A model generated the notes under the pieces. The model saw nothing but the letters and a program-made list of their open reading frames with translations. It was not told the DNA's origin and made no database searches. Both the position numbers and the translations under genes were made by a program. From Buddleja alternifolia (taxonomy: Eukaryota > Streptophyta > Magnoliopsida > Lamiales > Scrophulariaceae), in contig CM033402.1 in NCBI GenBank assembly GCA_019426215.1, forward strand, positions 21,772,104-21,836,103: 64,000 bases of DNA, read 5' to 3'. The stretch's first letter is position 1. Every line of letters begins with the position of its first letter. Below, piece by piece: positions 38,041-47,553 of the stretch.

Positions 38041-40552
38041 ATGACCCGCTCCTCAAGCAAGCCTCTATACGAGTTGGAGCCCGAAATTGAAAGAGTTCTT
38101 AGGACTAGTAGGCGAGCAAGAGAAATGGCCAATAATCTCAACCAAAACCCAAATGGAAATTTCCCGGACATGAACTCACCGGAAACTAGGGAGTGGTTAC
38201 AAGGTGTTCTACAAGCCATGCAAGCGGTACCTCCTCCACAACTCCCGTCGGTTCGGGGTAGCTTACCACCTAGGGTCCATACCATTCCGGGGCCCGTAGT
38301 CGTGCCTAATTTCGTCACACCAAACTACCACATTCCGGCTCACATTTTTAATATGGTGCAAGGAGATCCTTTCTATGGAGAACCACACGAATCACCACAC
38401 GCTCATTTGGAAACCATAGATGAGGCTCTTGTGACCATTCAATATCACCCACGTGATCTTGATGCGATTCGTCTAAGAGTCTTCCATTTCTCATTGAAGG
38501 ATAGGGCGACAACATGGTACAAATCCTTACCTCCACAATCTATTACAACATGGAGTGAGTTGGTCGATGCCTTTTTAAATAAATTCTTTCCACCCTCAAA
38601 AATAAATGAGCTACGGAGTAATATAAAAGGTTTAGGCAAAGAAGCAATGAATCTTTAGCCGAGGCTTGGGCTAGATATAAGGGCATGCTTCGTAAATGTC
38701 CCGATCATAATTTTGGGTTGAATGAACAAGTACTCCATTTCTATGATGGGGTTAGGTCACGTATTCGGCATAGACTCAACGCGGGTGCGGGAGGAGATCT
38801 CCTTGGGTTAGATTGTCAAAGTGTATGGGACAAAGTCGAACAGTTGGCCCGAGAAGACGAGCTTTACCCCGACGATGAAGAGGCCTCATCCTCTAAAAAG
38901 GTTGCTTGTATTGAGGAAGTAGTTGAGGAAGTAGTACTCTTGGAACCGGAGGTTGGCAATGTTAATTATGTGGGGAATCAAAATAAACCTCGGGTGAACT
39001 TTCATATACCCGAGAATTTTCCAAAAAGGCCCAACCCCGCACAGAACGCACAACCGGGGATCTATCAAGCTCCACGACCACCCTTCAATAACCCACCCCC
39101 GAGGCAAGGCAATTTCAATGGACAAGGTCAAGGTCAAGTGCAAATGCGACCTCCCACAATCGATGAGAAACTGGATGCTCACATGAAAAAGTCCGATACA
39201 TCTTTCAACGAACTTCGGAATATGATAAAGGATATGTGTATGGAGATGAAGGATTTGCGAACACAAGTAGGGCAACTTTCTAATGCGGTTAACGGTAGAG
39301 CCCCGGGGACTCTCCCAAGCGACACGGAAAAGAACCCGAAGGCCCAATGCAATGCCATAGCCTTGAGAAGTGGCAAACAATTGGAAAATGACACTGCCAG
39401 TACATCCGCGCCCGAGCGCCCAGATATGCGCGCCCAGGCGCCAGAAGATCCGCGCCTAGGCGCCGATACACGCGCCCAGGCGCCGCCCACTGTTTTTGTG
39501 CCAGCAGATCCGCGCCTAGGCGCCAATACACGCGCCCAGGCGCCAGAAGATCCGCGCCTAGGCGCCGATACACGCGCCCAGGCGCCGCCCACTGCTTCTG
39601 TAGGTTTTCATCCGTCTAATCCAACGCTTTCTCCCCCTATCGAAGTTCGTCTCCCCTTCCCAAATGCTCACAAAAAGAAGAAAAAGGAGATGGATCCGAG
39701 CTTTCTTCGAATTTTGGCAATCCTTCGGGAAGTGAGAATTAATATTCCGTTTATTGACGCCATCCTCCAAATGCCGAATTATGTGAAGTTCTTCAAGGAC
39801 ATACTCTCCAACAAGCAGAAGTGGGAAGAGAATGAGACGGTGTGCCTCACGGAAGAATGCTCCGCCGTATTACTCAATAAATTGCCAACTAAGCTCCAAG
39901 ATCCCGGGAGTCTCACAATCCCATGCACAATTGGATCCTTATCATTCAAGAAGGTGTTATGTGACTCGGGGGCCAGCATCAATCTTCTTCCATACTCACT
40001 GTTTAAAAAGCTAGGCCTTGGAAATCCCAAGCCGACCTCAATGAGCCTTCAACTAGCCGACCGATCGATCAAGAGGCCCAAGGGGATAATCGAAGACGTT
40101 ATTGTCCAAGTCGACAAGTTTTATTTTCCCGTTGATTTCGTAGTACTCGACATGGAAGAGGATGTGGAAGTACCATTAATCCTAGGGAGACCATTCCTAG
40201 CCACGGGTAAGGCGGTAATTGACATTGCTAATGGTAAGCTTACCTTGAATGTGGGCGATGACAAAGTTACCTTTGATGTTTACAAAGTCCTTAAACATCC
40301 TTTTGATCATGACTCGTGTTATCGAATTGATACATTTGACCATTTGATTGTTGAGTATTTACAGGACAATACAATTGAAAATTCTCTCGAACAGAGTCTT
40401 ATGAAATCCATGCAAGTGGACTCGGAGAAAGATGATCTAGTGGAAAAGGTTCTAAGCTTAGAGTACAAATCTTCCTCTCATTCGGGAGGATTCATCAAAG
40501 TTGATAGATCATTGTCAGGATCACCTCGCCCATCTATTGAAGAACCCCCTCT
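38041..40552 (+). pseudogene. Athila-like gag-protease, two single-base deletions
   Basis: The plausible start is the ATG at 38041 (MTRSSSKPLYELE), since the matching frame in the sister element also starts there. One base is lost near 38626-38630, giving a stop at 38656-38658; the frame then continues from before 38685. Gag motifs are PFYGEPHESPHAHLE and SLPPQSITTWSELV, followed by a coiled-coil-like segment, a tandem Pro/Ala/Arg linker, and retropepsin DSGASINLLPYS (39963) to LILGRPFL. A second base is lost in CCCCCTCTCTC near 40545-40555, so the frame ends at 40598 instead of passing into pol. Gag, protease and pol were probably one frame originally. Confidence 0.88.
39399..39592 (+). repeat. 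tandem repeat in gag made of GCGCC palindromes
   Basis: Alternating blocks CGCGCCTAGGCGCC and CGCGCCCAGGCGCC encode DPRLGA and TRAQAP repeats in the gag-protease linker. The sister element has a shorter version near 30490-30570. Confidence 0.85.
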
Positions 40553-40588
40553 CTCGAACTCAAACCCCTCCCCTCCCACCTTAAATAT

Positions 40589-43453
40589 GTGTACTTGAAC
40601 AATGACGAGACACTCCCATTGATCATTTCCTCATCTCTTTCAGGATCACAAGAAGAGCAATTAATGACGGTGTTGAGATCTCACAAACGGGCTTTTGGGT
40701 GGAAACTTGCGGACATCAAAGGCATTAGTCCAGCGATATGTATGCACAAAATACTTATGGAGGACTCCACCAAGCCTACACGCCAACCCCAAAGGAGATC
40801 AAACCCACAAATCCAAGAGGTAGTCAAGAAGGAAGTGATTAAACTGCTCGACTCAGGTATAATCTATCCTATTTCTGATAGTGCGTGGGTGAGCCCTACC
40901 CAAGTGGTGCCTAAGAAAGGGGGAATAACGGTAATTGAGAATGCGAATAATGAGCTTATCCCAACTCGTATAATTAGTGGGTGGCGTGTATGTATAGATT
41001 ACCGTAAGTTGAATGATGCCACACGTAAGGATCATTTCCCCCTCCCCTTTATTGACCAAATGCTTGAACGATTAGCCGGGCATGATTTCTATTGTTTTCT
41101 AGATGGTTACTCCGGCTATAATCAAATTGCCATAGATCCTGAGGACCAAGAGAAAACCACTTTCACTTGTCCTTATGGCACATTTGCTTATAGAAGGATG
41201 CCATTTGGCTTGTGTAATGCCCCGGCCACTTTTCAAAGATGCATGATGGCTATTTTTCATGATATGGTTGAAGATTTCCTTGAAATTTTTATGGATGACT
41301 TTTCTGTTTTCGGAACAACTTTTGATATTTGTCTTGCTCATCTAAATGTTGTGCTTAAACGTTGTGAAGAAACCAACCTTGTTTTGAATTGGGAAAAATG
41401 CCATTTAATGGTCCGAGAGGGGATTGTACTTGGCCACAAGATCTCTCAAAAAGGGATCGAAGTGGACCAAGCCAAGATTGAGGTCATTGAAAAACTTCCC
41501 CCACCCACATCGGTAAAAGCTGTTAGGAGTTTTCTCGGGCATGCTGGTTTCTATAGGCGATTCATCTTGAATTTCTCTAAAATTGCGAAACCGTTGTCTA
41601 ATTTGCTTGTTAAAGATGCACCTTTTGATTTCAATTCTTCTTGTATGCAGGCCTTTCTTGATTTGAAGGAACGCTTAGTTTCCGCCCCTATCATGTCATC
41701 CCCCGATTGGAGCTTACCATTCGAATTGATGTGTGATGCGAGTGACACCGCGGTTGGAGCGGTCCTTGGCCAAAGGAAGGAAAAGGTATTTCGAACCATT
41801 TACTATGCTAGTAAAACTCTTAACGACGCACAATTGAATTATGCCACCACGGAAAAAGAATTACTCGCCATAGTCTTTGCATTCGATAAATTCCACTCTT
41901 ACCTCGTGCTAAACAAAGTGATAGTTTACACCGATCATTCGGCTTTAAAATATTTGCTTGCCAAGAAAGATGCTAAACCAAGACTCCTTAGGTGGATTTT
42001 GTTACTCCAAGAATTTGATTTAGAGATAAAAGACAAGAAAGGCACCGAAAATGTAGTAGCCGACCACCTCTCACGATTAGAGCTAGTGAATGATCCGTTA
42101 GATGAGACACCAATTCGTGAGGAATTCCCAGATGAACACCTCCTTGCTATTTCTGAAAAAATTTCACCTTGGTATGCTAACTTTGCCAATTACATTGTCA
42201 CGGGCCGTCTTCCCCCGGATATCACTTTTCATCAAAAGAAGAAATTTCTATCTGATGTAAAGCAATATCTTTGGGACGAACCCTTTTTATTCAAAGTTTG
42301 TGCAGATGGTTTAATTCGACGTTGCATACCCGAAACGGACGTGCATGCTATCCTATCTCATTGTCATGATATGGCGGTAGGTGGCCATTTTGGGCCTTCC
42401 AAAACGGTAGCTAAGATCCTCCAATCAGGTTTCTTCTGGCCTACTCTTGTTAAAGATGCACATCATTATGTCAAATCTTGTGATCGCTGTCAACGAATGG
42501 GGAACATCTCTAAACATCATGAAACGCCCTTAAATAGCATGTTAGAGTGTGAGTTGTTTGATGTATGGGGTGTGGATTTCATGGGCCCTTTCCCCAGTTC
42601 TTGTTCAAATAAATATATCCTCGTTGCGGTAGACTATGTCTCCAAATGGGTGGAAGCCGTGGCCTTGCCTACTAATGATGCTCGGGTTGTCACTCGTTTT
42701 CTGAAGAAACATATTTTTACTCGATTTGGAACTCCCCGAGCCATCATTAGTGACGGGGGCACCCACTTCTGCAACAGGCAGTTTGAACTTTTATTGACCA
42801 AGTACGGGGTGAAGCATAAAATTTCGACCCCATACCACCCACAAACTAGTGGCCAAGTGGAGGTCTCGAATAGGGAGATTAAGCGTATTTTAGAAAAAAC
42901 GGTCAATGCATCAAGAAAGGATTGGTCCCTTAAATTGGATGATGCTCTTTGGGCTTATCGGACCGCCTATAAAACCCCAATTGGCATGTCCCCGTATCGT
43001 CTTGTTTTTGGTAAAACATGTCACTTGCCCGTTGAACTCGAGCATCGTGCTTATTGGGCCATTAAGTTTCTAAATTTTGACTCTCAAAGTGTAGGTACAC
43101 AACGTTTGCTACAACTCAACGAACTCGAAGAATGGCGTCATCTTGCCTATGAGAACGCAAAACTCTATAAGGAGCGGACCAAAATGTGGCATGACAAACA
43201 TATTCTCCCCCGGGAATTCCACAAGGGAGAGCGGGTGTTGCTATACAACTCTCGACTCCGACTCTTCCCCGGGAAGCTTAAGTCTCGATGGTCGGGACCA
43301 TTTTTGATTTCCCAGGTCTATCCATCCGGCGCCGTCGAACTTACAACAGATAAAGGACATACTTTCTTGGTCAACGCTCAACGTCTAAAACCTTACTTAG
43401 GGATGGATGGGCCAAGAGACAAAGAGTCCTTCATCCTCGCGGACCCTTCGTGA
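40589..43453 (+). CDS. Athila-like pol: reverse transcriptase, RNase H, integrase
   Basis: 954 residues from the first ATG; the frame is already open at 40553 and matches family pol there. [18 protein letters not shown] (Asp172) and the catalytic FMDD (234-237). RNase H: DASD (383-386), Glu422 or Glu424, [10 protein letters not shown] (Asp449), ADHLSR (Asp492). Integrase: zinc site His593/His600/Cys631/Cys634, then Asp663, Asp722 and Glu758 with the 35-residue D-E spacing. A GPF/Y-type C-terminus ([18 protein letters not shown]) ends at about 937. All catalytic residues are present with no internal stop. Expression as a fusion is blocked by the frame break at the gag-protease end. Confidence 0.95.
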   Translation: MYLNNDETLPLIISSSLSGSQEEQLMTVLRSHKRAFGWKLADIKGISPAICMHKILMEDSTKPTRQPQRRSNPQIQEVVKKEVIKLLDSGIIYPISDSAWVSPTQVVPKKGGITVIENANNELIPTRIISGWRVCIDYRKLNDATRKDHFPLPFIDQMLERLAGHDFYCFLDGYSGYNQIAIDPEDQEKTTFTCPYGTFAYRRMPFGLCNAPATFQRCMMAIFHDMVEDFLEIFMDDFSVFGTTFDICLAHLNVVLKRCEETNLVLNWEKCHLMVREGIVLGHKISQKGIEVDQAKIEVIEKLPPPTSVKAVRSFLGHAGFYRRFILNFSKIAKPLSNLLVKDAPFDFNSSCMQAFLDLKERLVSAPIMSSPDWSLPFELMCDASDTAVGAVLGQRKEKVFRTIYYASKTLNDAQLNYATTEKELLAIVFAFDKFHSYLVLNKVIVYTDHSALKYLLAKKDAKPRLLRWILLLQEFDLEIKDKKGTENVVADHLSRLELVNDPLDETPIREEFPDEHLLAISEKISPWYANFANYIVTGRLPPDITFHQKKKFLSDVKQYLWDEPFLFKVCADGLIRRCIPETDVHAILSHCHDMAVGGHFGPSKTVAKILQSGFFWPTLVKDAHHYVKSCDRCQRMGNISKHHETPLNSMLECELFDVWGVDFMGPFPSSCSNKYILVAVDYVSKWVEAVALPTNDARVVTRFLKKHIFTRFGTPRAIISDGGTHFCNRQFELLLTKYGVKHKISTPYHPQTSGQVEVSNREIKRILEKTVNASRKDWSLKLDDALWAYRTAYKTPIGMSPYRLVFGKTCHLPVELEHRAYWAIKFLNFDSQSVGTQRLLQLNELEEWRHLAYENAKLYKERTKMWHDKHILPREFHKGERVLLYNSRLRLFPGKLKSRWSGPFLISQVYPSGAVELTTDKGHTFLVNAQRLKPYLGMDGPRDKESFILADPS

Positions 43454-43477
43454 TTCTTCGCTTTCAGTCGAGCTAAT

Positions 43478-43511
43478 GACTCTAAACTAGCGCTTCTTGG
43501 GAGGCAACCCA
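43478..43511 (+). other. 34-bp post-stop block shared by both gypsy elements
   Basis: It is the same at 31449-31482, just after the last stop codon of each element. It contains TTGGG-AGGCAA-CCC(A), a short inverted repeat. Confidence 0.65.
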
Positions 43512-43665
43512 TGTTTTCTTTCCGTTTCCTTTTCTTTTTCCCTTATTATTCCGTTTGTTGCTTTATTTTCTAACCTTACATCTTTGTTAGTTTGTGTTTT
43601 AAGTGTTTTGTCTCTTCCCTTTTGAAACAGGAAATGAAATTCGTTACAAAACTATTCAGAATCCC

Positions 43666-43935
43666 GCGCCCAAGCGCCGAGAAATCAGGCGCCTAGGCGC
43701 CCGACTCTGAAACGGGCGCCCAAGCGCCGAGAAATCAGGCGCCTAGGCGCCCGACTCTGAAACGGCGCCCAAGCGCCGAGAAATCAGGCGCCTAGGCGCC
43801 CGACTCTGAAACGGGCGCCCAAGCGCCGAGAAATCAGGCGCCTAGGCGCCCGACTCTGAAACGGGCGCCCAAGCGCCGAGAAATCAGGCGCCTAGGCGCC
43901 CGACTCTGAAAGGGGCGCCCAGGCGCCGAGAAACG
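43666..43935 (+). repeat. 50-bp minisatellite of GCGCC palindromes
   Basis: Five near-perfect units (starting about 43671, 43721, 43770, 43820 and 43870) and a sixth degenerate one. Each contains GGCGCCTAGGCGCC and a CGACTCTGAAACGG spacer. Further single palindromes lie at 43985-44030. Confidence 0.93.
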
Positions 43936-44605
43936 CCCGCCTAGGCGCGGGCATTACCAACCAAAGGACTCGAGGTAAGTTGTATCGCGCGCCTAGGCGC
44001 CCAAACACGCGCGCCTAGGCGCCCGATTCTGAATCTAACAAATATATGGGTCAAAAACGGTCAAAATTCCCAAAATCTTCACAACTCCTCTCCCACTCGA
44101 ATTCCGGCGATTTCCTCAACATTTCCGGCCATTTCCACCGGATTTCACCGCCACTTCCATCAACATCATTCGTTGCACAAGAGGCTCGTCTTTCACATCG
44201 ACTCGGTGCGAAAATTTTGGGGATAAAAGGTGAGTTTTGGCTTTACCCTTCTTCCATTTCCGATTCATAGCCGACGCGTAGGTGCCTTGCGTTATATATT
44301 GAGGATTAATTGGGGCATTGGCCGATTGTTGATTGAATTTTTAGTTGTTATTGCATTTGAGAGCTTGAAATTGAATTTGTGGGTTGTAATCAAAAATTGG
44401 GGGTTGATGTTGTTGAATTGGATGGTCTATTGTTGCTAAATCCGTGGGTTATTATCAATTTGTGGGTTGAAATTGAATTTGTGGATTGTTGCCAAGTGTG
44501 GGTTGCTCTGATTTTGGTGTGTGTTGGGCGTTGAAGATTGTTGTATTTGGTTGGTTGCATTTGGGTCGATTTGAGTAGTTAAGAAGTTGATAATTGTTGT
44601 TGCAA
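43936..44605 (+). other. possible leader and U-rich intron before the third frame
   Basis: Two consensus splice donors occur: GAG|GTAAGT at 43975 and AAAG|GTGAGT at 44230. From 44230 to about 44600 the sequence is T/G-rich like a plant intron, with no long frame. The 44040-44229 part resembles a plant 5' leader, rich in C and T. No acceptor can be fixed by eye. Confidence 0.4.
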
Positions 44606-45913
44606 ATGACGAGAACTACCAACAGGCCGTCCAAGGGTAAGAAAAAAGTGGGTGAGGGTTCCTCTAATGAGCCCGAGACTCCCGATAGTACCCGTTTTGA
44701 AAACCCCCAAGTCCAAATTATGTGTCAGAGTTTGAGCACCCCCCGCACCCTTATTAAGGAGCACTATTTAACCACCCGGGGACAGCCCTCTGTGCACGAA
44801 TTGATACAATTTCATCGCTTACAGTTTTTTTGTCAAAAGCCCGAGGCCATTCATCTTCCTTGGGTTCTGGAATTCTTCAGCTCCGGGGTTTATGATGAGA
44901 TTGAGACACGAGGATGGCTGGGGACTACCCTTTTGGTCCGGGGCAAACATGTCAATTATGAGTTGAGACAGATTAGGGAGAGCATAGGCACCCCGACCCC
45001 TCAGACATGCGAGTTCACCGCTCTTTACAATTCAGGGCGCCTCCGAGTTAGCCTGTCGGATATTTTGCAGGTTATTGGCCGAGAGGGGTGGGAATGGGTA
45101 CCCGGAGAAGCTCATGTCCCCCGTAGGGCTCTATTACCCGAGGCTGCTTTCTGGCTCGACTTCATCAGATTCAATTTAATGCCGAGTACCAATCGATCAG
45201 AGGCAAACAAGGAACGGGCCACCCTCATCTACGCTATTATGTCCAAGAAAGCTGTGGACTTTGCCCGGGTAATCCACAAGTCTTTGACGGACCACTTTAG
45301 AAAGTTGAAGAATGAGTTAGGGCCATTGATTAACAAAGAATTGGCTAAGCAAAAGGGAGAAGGTCCCACTCGGAAGATTCCCATCATTCTCCCGTCACTG
45401 ATCACAGCTTTATGCAAGGCGGCTAAGGTTCCCACATTTCCTTTGGAGCGTACTGAGCTTCCTGGTTCTTATCTCACCGTGGTAGATGACGACTCCCAGG
45501 CTCCTCCACCACCAGCTACTTCAAAGAGGCCTCGCCCATCTTCATCCCAGTCTACTAGCTCCCCACAGTTTCCACCTATGGATGCCGCCGCCATTAGACA
45601 ATTAAAGGATGAATTGAGGGAGGAGTTGCGAGATGAGATGAGGGTGGTCATGTCCGACACTTGTGCTTATTTCCGTCAGCTTTTTGTAGAGCATGATGCG
45701 TTTGTCGGTTGGGGGCCGTTTGATTATTCTGCTCCTCCACCTTACCCGCACCCCCCGCCTCAGCAGCCCGCAGATATGCACGAGTCAGGTGCTCTCGTTC
45801 CTGACGGAGGTGATGATGAGGCTCATAATGATGAGGGTAGCCCGTTGATTGATTTGGATGATCTAGGCGGCGAGGATGAGGATTACATTGACCGTTTTGG
45901 CACCACCGATTAG
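44606..45913 (+). CDS. third frame of the Athila-like element (putative plant transposon protein domain)
   Basis: Open from the ATG at 44606 (MTRTTNRPSKGKKK) for 435 residues. A basic, Ser-rich start leads to a conserved-looking core (RGKHVNYELRQIRE, LPEAAFWLDFIRFNLMPS, ERATLIYAIMSKKAVDFARV). A Pro/Ser linker, a charged helix (about 330-355) and an acidic tail ending EDEDYIDRFGTTD follow. The core resembles the plant transposon domain often found in the env-like position of Athila-type elements. I see no signal peptide or membrane helix, so envelope function is not supported. The frame is intact. Confidence 0.75.
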   Translation: MTRTTNRPSKGKKKVGEGSSNEPETPDSTRFENPQVQIMCQSLSTPRTLIKEHYLTTRGQPSVHELIQFHRLQFFCQKPEAIHLPWVLEFFSSGVYDEIETRGWLGTTLLVRGKHVNYELRQIRESIGTPTPQTCEFTALYNSGRLRVSLSDILQVIGREGWEWVPGEAHVPRRALLPEAAFWLDFIRFNLMPSTNRSEANKERATLIYAIMSKKAVDFARVIHKSLTDHFRKLKNELGPLINKELAKQKGEGPTRKIPIILPSLITALCKAAKVPTFPLERTELPGSYLTVVDDDSQAPPPPATSKRPRPSSSQSTSSPQFPPMDAAAIRQLKDELREELRDEMRVVMSDTCAYFRQLFVEHDAFVGWGPFDYSAPPPYPHPPPQQPADMHESGALVPDGGDDEAHNDEGSPLIDLDDLGGEDEDYIDRFGTTD

Positions 45914-47380
45914 GCTTATCTTGTTTTATTTCCATGCATGTTTCTTTTTATTTTTTTGGATATCTTTTATTGGGATGTTTGATATTTTATGTTTGATGTT
46001 TGGATGCTTGATGTTTTCCTTCCATGCATGTTTCTCATTTTTTTGTTTATCTCGTTTTGTTTTATTCTATTCTATCCAATGTTTGATGCTCTGTATGTCT
46101 AGCATTTGTTTACCTATGTAGTGATCGACACAGTGATTGCCATCCGTGGACTTGATTGCCTTAAGTGGACTCGGGTTTGCTTTTCAGCTTCCCTATGGTG
46201 ACGTGTACTTTGCCCTTTTCTTTTTCAAACATTGGGGACAATGTTCATGATAAGTGTGGGGGGTATACTAGATCCATTATAGTCATGTTGATTCATGTTT
46301 TACATATTTCGGTCCAAGTTTGGTCAAGTTTGGGGGGTGCTGTACCTCTACATGTGAAATGTGTGCAATTTTAATTTATTTTTTTGGATAGAATTTCAAC
46401 CCTTCACTTGAGGCATTGAGCATGGTTAATTTGAATACATGGTATGTTTTCTCTATCAATTTGGTTTTTAATGGCTATACACATCGTTCCTTGCTTATGG
46501 GATCCTAACTAGACTAGATTAACCTTAAGATGATTCACATATGCACCTAAATCGAAGGTAGAGGAGTTGAGTGGGCAATCATTTTGAAACACTTAAAGGC
46601 TTGATCCCGGAAATATCAACTTAGAATTTTCACATGTGTTATGAGTTGAGAACGTTAACTTCGTGTGCTTAATAATAATAAAAAGAGGTTGAACATTGGT
46701 ATGACTGAAAAAAGTCAGGCTTAATAGATACTGGGGGCGAAGAGCACCATGCCTAGAATACTGTACTATTTTGCTAATTTGAGCTAAGCTCAAGCCAATG
46801 TAAGTGTTAAGTGAATAAGGACCTAGTTTGATTTTGTGGCCTTTGACACTCGAGTGATTAAGCCCTTAGGAATGTCTCCACATTTGATACCCTAAAGCCA
46901 TCTGGTTTAGGAGTTATTGGCCTAAAACTCGTTACACGGGTGTCATAGAAAGCCTAAGAGGATCAAACATTGCACATGGTCTAGCCTCTAATGTTTCGAG
47001 TTGAAAGTGCATAAGATAAATCCGAAAGTGGAATGAAGTGATAAATTTTTAAGTGGCTATGAAGTTGTATTCAATTCTCGTACCATGTGAATAATCAAAA
47101 GTTGATAAATATGGGGTTAATGTTTGAAAAGTGGTAAGAATGCCACTTGACTATAATACTTGAGATTTATTACACTACACCCTTAGGATGATCTTTTCAA
47201 TGTTAAGGCGTAACATGAGCAAATGTGTGATGTGTATATATTTGTAATATGAGCTTAAACAGATGAATTCATACCATTGTGTGCTATTAATCATTGTAAT
47301 TTACGTTGAGTGATCGGGGTTGAAAATTTTTCGATTTTGTGGGTATATCGTCTGCAAACCCTCACGAGACTATAACTCGT

Positions 47381-47535
47381 CCTTTGAGGTAACTCAAAGG
47401 TTCAAAGGCTTGTTGCATTCGCTAAATGCAACCGTTTACTCCACGAAAGTGAGTTAGGTAGTTTTCTTTTTGTTTCTCTCTTTGATTGATGATGTTTCCT
47501 TATCTTAGAACTCTTATTGCTCGAGGACGAGCAAT
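47381..47535 (+). promoter_or_regulatory. conserved hairpin block
   Basis: Hairpin I: CCTTTGAG/CTCAAAGG around GTAA (47381-47400). Hairpin II: GTTGCAT/ATGCAAC around TCGCTAA (47412-47432). Hairpin III: ATTGCTCG/CGAGCAAT around AGGA (47516-47535). Hairpin II differs from the sister element at two pairs, and both still pair. Role unknown; an RNA structure is inferred. Confidence 0.6.
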
Positions 47536-47540
47536 TGATA

Positions 47541-47553
47541 AGTGTGGGGGTGT
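47541..47553 (+). other. polypurine tract
   Basis: AGTGTGGGGGTGT directly before the 3' LTR. Confidence 0.8.

Larger units (their letters stand above)
45914..47553 (+). other. 3' non-coding region of the full-length gypsy element
   Basis: It holds an internal hairpin AACATTG-GGGA-CAATGTT (46228-46245) followed by AAGTGTGGGGGG, and the terminal hairpin block (47381-47535). Nothing codes. The first part is T-rich with repeated CCATGCATGTTTCT. Confidence 0.75.

Noticed and set aside
39179..39592. Minus-strand frames rich in RLGADLLAPGR-like repeats
   Set aside because: They are the antisense reading of the gag palindrome repeats and show no independent start context or homologue.
40545..40600. 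Programmed -1 frameshift between protease and pol
   Set aside because: The pol frame already reads as family sequence before the protease-frame stop, there is no slippery heptamer with pseudoknot, and a lost base in a CT run explains it.
43666..43935. Regular 50-bp repeats that superficially resemble a CRISPR array
   Set aside because: The whole unit is repeated with no unique spacers, and the context is a plant retrotransposon; it is a minisatellite.
44594..44605. Start of the third gypsy frame four codons earlier
   Set aside because: Position 44594 is TTG; the first ATG is at 44606, the expected start in a plant.
44606..45913. Envelope glycoprotein identity for the third gypsy frame
   Set aside because: No signal peptide, membrane helix or glycoprotein features are visible; only the position is env-like.
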